Part shown: piece after piece, positions 46,960 through 64,000 of the stretch
Position numbering within the stretch: position 1 is the first letter of the stretch
How the letters are laid out: every line of letters starts with the position of its first letter
NCBI RefSeq assembly: GCF_016545825.1
Contig: NC_052621.1
Location: forward strand, 15,798,910-15,862,909
Direction of reading: 5' to 3'
DNA from: Eucalyptus grandis
Lineage: Eukaryota; Streptophyta; Magnoliopsida; Myrtales; Myrtaceae
DNA: 64,000 nucleotides
Position numbers and translations under genes: made by a program
Notes under the pieces: generated by a model
What the model saw: the letters and a program-made list of their open reading frames with translations, nothing else
Told to the model about the DNA's origin: nothing
Database searches by the model: none

Positions 46960-47660
46960 TGCTAAGGCATGTTCTGTTCAGCTACTCTACCTTGGAGATT
47001 AAAGAAACATGCCATTGACTTCTTGCTTTGCACCACGGAAGGAGATATCTCACAGAGAGTGAGAGTGAAACTCTAGATTTCTCATAATTTGTTCCTAGCC
47101 ATTTTGCTGCCTTGTAGGTATTATAGTGAAAGATGTTGATTTTATGCCATTTAATTTGTATATTCTTCTTATCATTAAAGTGCAAAACATAGGGGATTGA
47201 GACGTCATCATGTACACATTGGATGCTGTGCTAAGGAAGAAAGCTTTTGATGTACTGGAAAGGGTTAGTGTTTTTTATTTAAGATCCTCTGCTCTTGCAT
47301 CACTAAACAGCTCGTCGCTCTTGATTACAAATTCTAACTCTTCCTTTATGGTAACGGCATTAAAGCCTGCTTAAATGACATAAGGGTATTTTTTCTTTAC
47401 ATGGAAGGATGCATAATGTGACCTGATTGCCTACAACTTGTGTAGGTAGCCATCCTTCTAGATATTGTTAGAAAAGTGAGGCAATCCAAAACTACAAACG
47501 AATTGTTGCAAGGAAATGTTGATAAAGTTTTCCATGAGACACCACTTTGGTTTGCTGAAGTGCTTGAACTGGTGGAATTGGTTCGGAAGCCTTCTAAGGG
47601 AGGCCCTCCAAGTCTTCTTGAACAAAGTGATGCGGTATATATGACTCCTTATTATTGATT
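46960..47660 (+). pseudogene. Captured ALF4-like gene fragment
   Basis: Three exon-like pieces with intervening intron sequence: ATLPWRLKKHAIDFLLCTTE (about 46980-47040), then TLDAVLRKKAFDVLERV (about 47215-47265), then ILLDIVRKVRQ...ETPLWFAEVLELVELV with RKPSKGGPPSLLEQSDAV (about 47446-47637, acceptor TAG before it and GT after it). The pieces resemble ABERRANT ROOT FORMATION 4 of plants as I remember the family, a protein needed for lateral root initiation and SCF regulation. Stops interrupt it, and the N-terminal and C-terminal thirds are missing. It lies next to the left TIR inside the element. Confidence 0.5.
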
Positions 47661-48121
47661 ATTCCCATACTGTCTCCTTCCTTGGATGATGGCCGCTCCT
47701 TATTTCTTTTTAGGTTGTGACATTTTCCATGGTGTAGACTCTTCTGAATGGGTTTAAAGGTCATTGGTTTTCATAAGACCATTGAATGCTCAAAATGAAT
47801 AGGAATAGCAAGCTGAAAAAGCCAATTCAAAAGTATCCATTTTTCAATGTTAACTTTTGAGATGCGTAGTTGAGGGAAGTCTATATTTGCATGTGATGTG
47901 CAATAACACTATCCCAATTTCTTTTTTAGATAAAGCAAACACATTAGAAATGAGTTCACGATTGTGAATGGTAATTTTTTGTGGCATTACTTGAGTTAGG
48001 TAGAAGGAGTCCTAATCTCTAGCTTGCTGCTAAATTAGCTTTCTAAGAATTCAACCCGGCTTGAGGCCTGATGTCTAAGTTAACTTTTTATTAGTTTCTG
48101 ACTTCTATGGTTGTTGCCTTA

Positions 48122-48537
48122 TAGGATATTGCTTGCTCTAGGCCTGATATGAAGTTGCTTATTTCAAGTGCCAAACTAGATGTGGACAAGTTCAGTGATT
48201 TTTTTCACTCCACCCTGATATTTAGATATCCAGGAAGGCGGTATCCAGTTGAAATTCTTCACACCAGTGCACTTGAAGCAGATTACTTGGATGCAGCTAT
48301 TGTTACTGCTCTTCAAATACATGTGCAGCAACTGTGTGGCGATATTTTGATTTTTCTTATCAGTCAAGAGGAAATTGAAGCATCGGAAGAGCTTTTGAAG
48401 CATATGTAAGGGGTTTTGGCTCCAAAATTGCCGAACTCATAATATGCCCAATATATGCTAATTTGCCTACAGATCTTCAGGCAAAGATATTTGAACCCAC
48501 GCCAGAAGGTGCTCGTAAGGTGGTCCTTGTGACAAAT
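48122..48537 (+). pseudogene. Captured DEAH-box RNA helicase fragment
   Basis: The frame reads RPDMKLLISSAKLDVDKFSD, then FRYPGRRYPVEILHT and EADYLDAAIVTALQIHVQQL with GDILIFLISQEEIE, and after a frameshift near 48400 KIAELIICPIYANLPTDLQA and KIFEPTPEGARKVVL. This is the end of RecA domain 1 and start of domain 2 of a spliceosomal DEAH helicase (PRP2/PRP22 type). Motif III SAT has become SAK, and the usual TGQEEI is SQEEI, so the fragment is non-functional. It covers only about 135 residues of a roughly 1,000-residue protein and is followed at once by CDPK sequence. Confidence 0.8.
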
Positions 48538-48573
48538 AGTTTTAAGGTTGTATTTTTAATTGACTTGTGCAGA

Positions 48574-49757
48574 GCATAAGTGGATACAGAATGTGGACAG
48601 GGCTCCCAACGTTTCACTAGGACAAAATGTCCAGACAAGGATAAAGCAATTCTCTTTGATGAATAAGTTCAAGAAGAAAGTTCTCTGAGTGAGTCCTTGG
48701 ATATTGCCTTGTTGGATTTCAGTGCCGTTCTTAGTGCAAAGTTAAACTTGAATCATGTTTCCCTCATTGTTAATGTAGGTAGTAGCAGACAATTTGGCTG
48801 ATGAGCAAGTGGATCATATCAAAGAGATGTTCCACGTGATGGACACCGATAAAAATGGAGATCTGACATTTGAAGAGTTGAAACATGGCCTGCACAAATA
48901 TGGACAGCAAGTTGCTGATCCTGATGTGTAGATGCTGATGGATGCAGTAAGATCACCTATTCAACAGCTTAGCACATTTTTTTTTTTTTGACATGGTTTA
49001 TGTTTTCTTCTTCCATGTCAACGCATTGTATGCTGTGAAGTGCATGATTTTGCTTAAATTGCAAGGCATTTGGAAGATTAAGGATGGATTACATAATACG
49101 GAACTATGTTTTTCATCAGTTAGTCAAAGATTTGATCATGAGGTTGTATCACCATTTCACATAATTGATAGAACTTCTTGCAAAATCAAATGGATTTCGA
49201 TAATTTGATGAGTCACAATTTCTTGTGTTAGCATCTAAAATAGAACTCCATCTTATATGAGAATAGGCTGATGAAGATGGAAGTGGAACGCTGAACTGTT
49301 AGGAGTTTGTGACTATGTTAGTTCACTTGAGAAGGATTGGTAGCGATGACCACCTTACTCGAGCTTTTGAATTCTTTGACAAGAAACAAAGCGGATATAT
49401 TGAATTCGATGAGTTGAAAGACGCTTTGATAGATGACAATCTTGGTCCGAACAATGAAAAATTTATTGAAGACATCATTTTCAATGCTAATCTAGATAAG
49501 GTAATACATAACCAGAACAACCTGCAATTTGGAATCTGTGTAATCTTGTTCATATACGAAATAGAGTCCTCATTTTGTGGTGGATGTATTTCAGGATGGT
49601 TGGATCAGTTATGATAAATTCAAGGCCATGATGAAAACAAGCACGGACTGGAAAATGGCTTCACGCCAGTACTTGAGAGCAATGCTAAACGGGCATTGGG
49701 AAGGAGGCATTCTTCCCTCAGAGGCTAAAAGATGTTCCACCCATGGCTTCTTAATTT
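48574..49757 (+). pseudogene. Captured calcium-dependent protein kinase (CDPK) fragment
   Basis: Exon-like pieces with introns retained: 48574-48687 (APNVSLGQ...[15 protein letters not shown], junction/autoinhibitory region), 48780-48947 (DEQVDHIKEMFHVMDTDKNG, EF-hand 1), 49267-49500 (GSGTLNC..., FEFFDKKQSGYIEFDELKDA, EF-hands 2-3) and 49595-49757 (DGWISYDKFKAMMKT, EF-hand 4, then DWKMASRQYLRAMLN). In-frame stops occur in the first and second EF-hand pieces. The kinase domain is absent. CDPKs couple calcium binding to phosphorylation; this piece cannot. The C-terminal MASRQY motif suggests the CPK7/8/10/13/30/32 group. Confidence 0.8.
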
Positions 49758-49759
49758 GA

Positions 49760-50930
49760 TCCAGATGAATCGAGAAGAAACAAAATCGAAGTCTCATCAA
49801 AAGGGTATTGGGAAGGAGGCATTATACAAAATCATTGCATTGGTTTGCTACGTAGTGACATAAATGCTTTGTGAAAATTTTGAATACATGGGGTCTAAAT
49901 AGTCAGATTCCTATGCCGCTTGGCATTCGAATTCTCTTTTTATGTTTTTATTTTCCGTAATTAAAGGGAAAATCAATTGAAACTACTAATCAGAGTTGGT
50001 TTGCAATGCCTATCCTAATCAACTTGAGGAATTTGAAGGCCCATATTGTAGCAACCTAACAATCTCCATGAGCATATGGTTTTTGGTGTTAAATGCAAAG
50101 CAATGTCATCGTAAAGTTGCATATTAACTTGCAAATCTCACATTATAGGATACTAGATCTTCTAGCTCATATCAAGTGAAATTGTTGCAAGTTTGAATAC
50201 AAACACAAGATATATTGTAAAACTCAGCCACATCTGTCAATTTCATGAAGTGAATTCACCTCTTGAGCCCCTCCATAGATCATAGTTCAAATAGAAAATG
50301 TTGAATGATTTCATCTAGGCGTGTATATCAAATATATTGACCAAATGAAGCATTAGATATTTACTCATATAAATCAAAATTTCAAATCGTAACTTGAATA
50401 TTGCAAATAAACTAAACAAATTGAGCTCATCCATCAATACTAGGAATCTATTAAAATTAAGATATATAGCTCTTTATGCTTCGCAACATTCAAATAAAGC
50501 TCCTAAGAGACCCATCCAAGCTTCAAAGCAACTATTGTTGTTGTCCACAAACGTGTCATGTTCCCATTAAACTTACATTGCTTTTTCATGTAATAAATGA
50601 CCGAACCCATGTGTTCGTGTTGATTGTGCACATTCATATGAGAACTGCAATTATACTTCAGAAAAATTCTCTGTTTGAAGCACATCATACACAAGCAGAA
50701 TCATCCTTTCGGTTTTTCGAACCGTCTGAGTTAGAGCACCCCCACGCATCCAACATAATACAAACTCCGAAGTAATTCCTTTCAAAATAAGGATCAGATG
50801 AGCTCCAAGAGACAAAGTAATATGCAAAATATAATACAAACGGAGTACATTTGCCTCTTCCAACAACAAATAGATGAAATATTAAATGATTGGTGACAGT
50901 CACTATTTCTTTTTCTTTGCCAAATTAGTA
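49760..50930. other. Element interior without recognised gene
   Basis: AT-rich sequence between the + strand gene fragments and the - strand ARIADNE fragment. Short frames on both strands show no domain. It may be captured intron or intergenic sequence. Confidence 0.45.
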
Positions 50931-51227
50931 TGGTACCGACAATGAAACCCTACAGCCTATATACATGGGCCGGCATTATAGGCCACCGCCATCAACACAC
51001 AACAAGAGTAAACACAGGCCGAAAGCTGCTGCTGCTCGTGCTTGAATCAGTCATCACACCACACCAACAATTAAGCCTCCTAATAATTGATATGTCACTG
51101 GGAACTTGAACGATTCATACCAATAATCCTTTTATAGGACACTGCCCATGCGCTTGAACTGGTTCCTTGTCCATGAAAGTCGTGTTTCTGGAGAAAACCA
51201 TCCTTCTTTGTAAATTTTCCGTCACTG

Positions 51228-52945
51228 CCCTCATTTGCAATGCTGGCACATCTGGCAAGTGGTTGCAGATTTAACATTAACATACATCGGTTCAGCTGGA
51301 ACCAGCTCGAGTGTTGGTAGTTCCTTTTCCCCTTCCACCACCTCTACTTGCCTTGCTGCTCCCTCCATTCTTAGAGCTCGCTGCCCTGCTGCAACCACCA
51401 TGGGAATCCACATCTGATAGCCCATTCTCCAATGCTCTCACGAGGTTGTCAAAGTAGTTTCTGGTCACACTGTAGCAACAAAAACAGATGCAAGAAAGTC
51501 AAAATGCATGTCTATGTGCACACATGGGTGCTACTTCTGGAAGTCACAACAGAGGCTATTAAGAAAAGTGTCTTTGTAAACTACATTGCAGCTGAAGTAG
51601 AGAGGGCCACCAATCTTTTAATAAAAGGAGAGATGTGTTTGTGATAGAAAAACAGCTCCAAGAATTATTGTTTCCCACTAATACTCTATGAACTTAAATA
51701 AATAAACAAGTAACGGTCCATCAGCCTTATAACAACCAACCAATGCCATATGCACTGGAAGATGATATTCTTGGTAAGTCCATTGTCCAGGTTTGACTTT
51801 CGAATCAACAATCTTTTTAGCATAAAAATCCAGTCAAAAGAACTAGTGAGAATGCTTTTGGCTCGATCAGCTTTTAAGTTAACAATAAACTGCAGAGTCA
51901 ATATTATTCCATAAAGTAAACTTTGAAAGCTTGACAATAAAGAGCAGGATTAGAAATAGGAATGCTATGCTCAGGATGAGTCATGAGCTTCGCCAGAACT
52001 TTTTTACATAATATATGAAGCCAAAAAGAAGATTCCGCAGAATATTACATACACTAATTTATCAGAAGAAGCTGCTCATTGGTACATATCATGCTCTCTC
52101 CAAAAACAATAAAGCACATTTTTGGCGAAAGGAATGTAATCACCAATTCCAATATTAGTATTTTCATGTGCTATTCAGGAAAAAAATGGGCAGGCATTCG
52201 CCTATATGACAGAATGCCTATCCCCCCTCCTTTATGAGACACTTTTTTTTTAATCGTAGCCTAACTATTTCCCATTTCATAGATGGATATCTAGGGACTC
52301 AAGTCTAAATAAAATTGACTTTACACAATTGTAATTTGTACTAGACATATTTTACTCGACTAATTATGAAAATTGAATCTGACAAGAAGATACCTAGTAA
52401 GTCCAGCTAACTTGGTGCGGAAGTCATTAAAGTTACTAGAAGGATTCTCATCACTAAGGAACTGGTGAAGTTCCTTCTCTGCACACTGATGAAGCCTTTC
52501 CAATCTGAACTCTGCCTCACCTAGTAAAGAAACCATTTCATGTAAGTAAATAGGAAAACAAGAAGGATATGCACGGCCATTGTCTATCCACAATCCTACT
52601 CTCCAATACAAACCTTGCAAATACTCAAAAAATTGTTTCTTAGCATGATCATATTTTGGTAGATAATAACCATATGCATGTCCACTTGAGCACTCGCCTA
52701 CACTCAACTATCTGCAAACATCAAAGGAACCTAATTTAGTTTCACAGAATCAGGTCAGGATAATAAATCAAAAACACTCAATCAGATTTTAACCTATATA
52801 ACAGCTGTATTTACATTCCAAACCGAAAATCACATAAATCATATTTAAGTTGAATTAAGTAATAAAACCTGTTGTCGCCTCTATGATGAACTTCAACTGT
52901 GACTCACTGGCATTGTGTGTCACTAAGCTTATTGAGCTGACAAGA
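51228..52945 (-). pseudogene. Captured ARIADNE-type RBR E3 ligase fragment
   Basis: On the - strand, ESQLKFIIEA (about 52890) is followed by [10 protein letters not shown] (about 52690), then in a shifted frame [20 protein letters not shown], an intron, [20 protein letters not shown] and [12 protein letters not shown] (52524-52394). After another intron comes VTRNYFDNLVRALENGLSDV (about 51468), a Ser/Gly-rich linker and a frameshifted NVKSATTCQMCQ end. This order is the C-terminal Ariadne region plus the last zinc-ribbon-like motif of plant ARI7/ARI8. Frameshifts (a 2-base loss near 52670, and one near 51280) and loss of the RING region show it is broken. Splice sites are preserved, so it was captured from DNA, not from mRNA. 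Confidence 0.75.
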
Positions 52946-53789
52946 AGAAAAGACAAAACCTTATTTAATCAATAGCAAAAGGTCGGGAAGCATCAGCAGA
53001 CAACATAATTAAACCAGATGAATAGAAAAGCCATGCATCTTGCTTCCTATCACAAGAAAACAAAGATCAATTTATTAATTTAACATCATAAGCAGTTTAT
53101 CGCAACTCAACCTGCCCTGTTGCCATCTAGCATCAACACATTTACCCAAGATAGATTCTTTCTTCAGACACAACTGCAATCCTAGTGTACTCAATACCCA
53201 TGACCTGCCGACTAAAATGTTAGCCCAAGTACGAGAGGCAACCACATACGAAACAAAGATCTTCCTGGTCTTGTAGCACTCCTTAATACAGCAATGTGAA
53301 CCTAAGATCTATTTCTGCAGAAGTTACAACTGAATACATTTGTCACAAAGACTCTTAAGTAATATTATTAATTAATAGAAAATTTGGCTGTCAAGTGATG
53401 CAAAATGCTGTGAAATTAAATAACTGATATGGAATACTATTGATTTAGTAAGCGCTTCATCCTCTTCCTCCAATTACCTTTTGTGTCACGGCAACAATTG
53501 GAAATGTTGCCGCAAGAAAACAAAAACCATATACACACAGCAATCGCAAATCAAAGTATGTTCTACTCCAGAGAGAACAAAATACTGATGAAGAAAACGT
53601 CATAAAGAAAGTTTCCTCTTGATGCTGCATGTAAAAACTGAGAAAAGAAGGACAAGTTGGGCATCGCTGATTCAATTCACCCTAAAAATCACATGACAGG
53701 ATATGTGCTGACTGCTGAGTAGTTATGATGAATTCGCTTGTAACTGCGGAAAAGCTTTCCTTGAGTCCTACAAGCGAAATGTAATCCTG
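52946..53789. other. Element interior next to right TIR, no gene assigned
   Basis: This may be upstream intron sequence of the captured ARIADNE gene, but no coding segment was recognised with confidence on either strand. Confidence 0.4.
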
Positions 53790-55260
53790 TATTCTGATTG
53801 GTCTGCCTATTAAATACACTATATCTATATTACAAGACCACAACCCAAATTGAAATTATTACTGATGATGTACCAATAAAACCGCCCTATTTTCACGCTC
53901 TGGTACACCAATCAACATCTCTTACCTCGTATTCCTTCTATCCTTCAAATTCTCTCACATACCAAACGAGTTAACACGTACCCTCCGCGAAAAGTCGCTC
54001 CTTTACAACAAATCTCAAACATCAAAGCAACAAGCTCTCCTTCATTCTTCAGATAGATCCCAGGACTACCCCAAACAGTAAGACAAAGAAGATCAGAGCC
54101 CAGAAATCCTCTCCATTTCCACTACCCACTAGAACGACCAAAACAGAGGCAGCCGGAAAAATCGCTCCTTTCAACATATCTCAAACTTCAAAACAACAAG
54201 CTCTCCTTCATCCGACAGATAGATCCCAGGAATACCCCTATACAGCAAAACAAAAGAAGAGCAGAGCCCAGAAATCCTCTCCATTTCCACTACCTGCTAG
54301 ACCGACCAAAACAGAGGCGGCCGGGAAAAGCCCCACGAATCAAATCGACACGAGAGGGACCAACTCACCAGTTCCGACCAAGGACCTCGTCGGCCCTGTA
54401 CGAAGTGAAGCGGGGATTGTCGTCGCAGATCTAGGGCTTCTCGGGAGAGACGGCTTTGACCATAGCGGAGAGAGCGCGGCCCTCGTCGGAGAAAGCCCAG
54501 CGTCAGGAGAGAGCGCGATTCGGGAACAAAGAGGTCGGGAGGAGGAGGCCGTCGAGTAGAGAGAGGGGCCGTAGTCGGGAGGGAGAGTCGCCGTCGTCGG
54601 AGAGCGAAGAGGCCGTGGAGTAGAGAGAGAGGTCGTCGTCAGGAGGGAGCGTCGCCGTCGTCGAAGAGAGCACGGCCGTCGTCGGGAGGGAGCGTTGCTT
54701 TCGTCGAAGAGAGGGCGGCCGTCGTCGGAGAGCGAAGAGGCCGGCGAGTAGAGAGACAGGCCGTCGTCGGCAGGGAGCGTCGCCGTCGTCGGAGAGAGCG
54801 CGGCCGTCGTCGGAGAGCGAGCGCTATTTGGGAGAGAGTCGTCGGGTCAGGAAAGAAGGGATAGAGTGAGAAGAGAGAATGCCCGCGCGTTGGTTTGAAT
54901 TGGAACGACGTCGGAGAGAAGGAAAAATATTGGGTGGTCCGGGACCACCACGTCAGCGTGGTCCCGGACCACTCACACGGCGCCACGTGTATGGGGAAGC
55001 CGGAAAAGGACGAAACTCGGGGCCCACTTTTCTGACGCTCTCTCTCCTCTTTCTCTCTTTTTGTCCCCTCCCTCCTATGTGGCGCCATATGAGTGGTCCG
55101 GGACCACGCTGACGTGGCGGTCCTGGACCACCCAATATTTTCTCGAAGGAAAAAAGAAGAGGTGGAGAGACAGCAAGGGGCCCACAATTCCACGTGGCGC
55201 CGCGTGAGTGGTCTAGGACCACGCTGACGTGGAGGTCCCGGACCACCCGATATTTTCTCC
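53790..55260 (-). repeat. Right terminal inverted repeat (about 1.47 kb)
   Basis: Reverse complement of the left arm, including the GC-rich minisatellite (about 54500-54840) and the LOV-like exon (about 54378-54465). Its outer part is interrupted by the nested 217-bp element. Differences from the left arm are few, apart from that insertion and small minisatellite changes. Confidence 0.85.
54928..55144. mobile_element. Small element related to the TIR family, nested in the right arm
   Basis: Its ends TATTGGGTGGTCC and GGACCACCCAATATTTT are inverted copies of each other and match the termini of the 10-kb element. An exact 10-bp repeat, GAAGGAAAAA, flanks it (54918-54927 and 55145-55154). The left arm of the large element lacks the insertion at the matching place (near 45360), giving a natural empty-site control. 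It is therefore a MITE-sized relative that jumped after the arms were formed. Confidence 0.75.
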
Positions 55261-55271
55261 TATTTCGAGAA

Positions 55272-55303
55272 CTGCGGCAAAAGTATGATACGGCAAAGGC
55301 CTA
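55272..55303 (+). repeat. Direct repeat flanking the gene-capturing element, right copy
   Basis: TGCGGCAAAAGTATGATACG and the following GCAAAGGCCTA match 45211-45248 in the same orientation with a few differences. Confidence 0.55.
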
Positions 55304-55369
55304 ATCTGATATCTATATCAAGGCCCGAGTTTAAAAAGCCCGAGCCACAAGACAAAGAAGTAACATTTA

Positions 55370-55731
55370 GGTCCTCCTCTGCACGTTTCTCCTTCGTCAT
55401 CGTGGTTCTCTTACCTAGGGTTTGCAGGCGGGCGCGACTCTTCTCCGCTGTTTCTACCTCTCTCGTTTGGCAGCCATGGGAGAATCCAGGTGCGTTCCGT
55501 ACGTACGACATGCACAATCGTTATTAGCGACTGTTCTTTTCCTTTCTTTTTGATTTATGCCGGAACGTTCGGGACGCCTTAGTTATGATACGCGATCTGG
55601 AACTTGCGATCCAGATCGGAGATTGCCGGGCGAGTCGGTGATTTCTGGTAACGGCGCCTACTCGAGCGAGCGTGGATCTTGAAGAGGTGGGCTGAGATTG
55701 TTTTCTGCTCGATTGAAATAGGAGAGGAGAG
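55370..55731 (+). promoter_or_regulatory. Probable SnRK1 5' leader with an intron
   Basis: A good donor (CAG followed by GTGCGT, cut after 55489) and a good acceptor (AAATAG, ending 55721) suggest a 232-bp intron in the leader. Splicing would join an upstream ATG at 55476 in frame to the main start at 55732, adding MGESRRGE. The transcription start is not visible; T/C-rich sequence begins about 55370. Confidence 0.5.
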
Positions 55732-63266
<7,535 letters not shown>

Positions 63267-64000
63267 GAAGAGAAGGGTGAAGATATCCACGAAAAGTCCT
63301 GCCAATAAAACTTGTGAATAACCATTGGAGGTGTGTACATATAACTTTGTCCCTAAGCTTCTCTGTTCTTTGTATTGGGTAGACCTTTTCAAATTGGAGT
63401 TCAACTTGGGGAATGTCTAGTTGGCCGGTCTCTGCGCAATTGAGGTGGATATTTACTAATTATGGTGGAAGAATTGACCATCCCTAAGACTGGTACCTCG
63501 TCATGCAAGAGGCATTTAGATTATTCCCAAGGGTTATGTTATATGTAGTTTCTTCTTCCCCCTTTTGCCAAGATGAAAAGTATGTAGTTCGATGTTCTTC
63601 TGTCAAATCAGAAAAAAATTGTTGTCATCGGAGTGCATTTTTTCTTTTGGTTAGTCTACTTTTTACTAGTATCTTAGATGGTGTCCCAGAGTCTATCTAA
63701 TCCGATGATGCTTCCTTTTATTAACCTCAGATATCACTTTTTTTTTTTTTTTTTTCGCAAACAAAGACAGCTTCATACCGAGCATTATATCTGGAACAGT
63801 AAAAGAAAAGGTTGGAATCATGAGTTATTCGTTTTCATGTTTTTGCAGGATTTTAGGCGTTCAACATTCATCAGGAAATTGATATCAAGCTTTTTGTTCT
63901 ATATCAAAAATAAAATGTTAAAGAAAAACTCGTGGAAAATACAGTTTTGTACCAACTGACGAGATCGTTTCAGATGTTGTGTACTTAATCGAAAGTGATC
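63267..64000 (+). other. SnRK1 3' UTR and downstream sequence
   Basis: Follows the TAG stop at 63264-63266. The first few hundred bases are probably 3' UTR; a T run lies at about 63738-63756. No other gene was recognised before the window end. Confidence 0.5.

Larger units (their letters stand above)
45257..55260. mobile_element. Gene-capturing TIR element (Pack-MULE-like), 10.0 kb
   Basis: Sequence 45257-46533 and the reverse complement of 53790-55260 are nearly the same, giving TIRs of about 1.28 and 1.47 kb (the right arm has an extra 217-bp element). Both ends start GGAGAAAATAT(T/C)GGG. TATTTC occurs just outside each end (45250-45255 and 55261-55266), a possible short target duplication. 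Between the TIRs are broken, intron-containing fragments of at least four host genes: ALF4-like, DEAH helicase and CDPK on +, ARIADNE on -. No transposase was seen. The exact 10-bp repeat around a small relative in the right arm points to the Mutator superfamily, but the assignment is an inference. Confidence 0.75.

Noticed and set aside
46960..52945. A functional CDPK, helicase or ARIADNE gene in the interior of the 10-kb element
   Set aside because: Each is a partial fragment with in-frame stops or frameshifts and lacks the catalytic core.

Overview
The window is nuclear DNA from a flowering plant, almost certainly a eudicot. The evidence is an R2R3-MYB gene with the canonical 133/130-bp first exons, a ten-exon SnRK1 catalytic-subunit gene, GT-AG introns, and a dense load of plant transposon relics. 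The composition and repeat types would fit a woody rosid (possibly Myrtales), but that is a guess. Only two intact protein-coding genes are visible, one near each end, both on the + strand.

Layout: 0-6.8 kb is AT-rich intergenic DNA with a non-autonomous hAT-like element (8-bp target duplication), a tRNA-type SINE with a 16-bp target duplication and a foldback repeat. 6.9-9.0 kb is a MIXTA-type MYB gene (MYB16/MYB106 class, epidermal and cuticle control). About 10.9-40.6 kb is the wreck of a large Ty3/Gypsy element of the Tat lineage on the - strand: gag, protease, reverse transcriptase, two RNase H segments and integrase are all recognisable. On its opposite strand, between integrase and the putative 3' LTR, lie two plant-mobile-domain (PMD) relics and two small paralogous ORFs. 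Into this element have inserted two solo LTRs of about 3.3 kb (one in each orientation), a gag-only copia-type element inside one of them, a solo copia-type LTR and a Tourist/PIF-type MITE. Most have recognisable target-site duplications, so the nesting order can be read. 42.0-44.1 kb is a decayed MULE/FAR1-type transposase.

45,257-55,260 is the most unusual object: a 10.0-kb element with terminal inverted repeats of about 1.28 and 1.47 kb. It holds fragments of at least four host genes: an ALF4-like gene, a DEAH-box splicing helicase and a CDPK on the + strand, and an ARIADNE E3 ligase on the - strand. Introns are retained and reading frames are broken. The inverted repeats themselves carry a short LOV-domain-like exon ending in a splice donor. 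A small element with the same termini sits in the right arm, flanked by an exact 10-bp repeat, which suggests a Mutator-type (Pack-MULE-like) family.

55.7-63.3 kb is an apparently intact SnRK1 alpha (KIN10/KIN11-type) kinase gene of 515 aa, central to energy signalling. Its promoter-proximal DNA begins about 0.2-0.5 kb from the end of the gene-capturing element, and its intron 8 contains a small MULE-type element with a near-perfect 9-bp target duplication. The two intact genes are not functionally linked; the interest of the window lies in the transposon biology between them.
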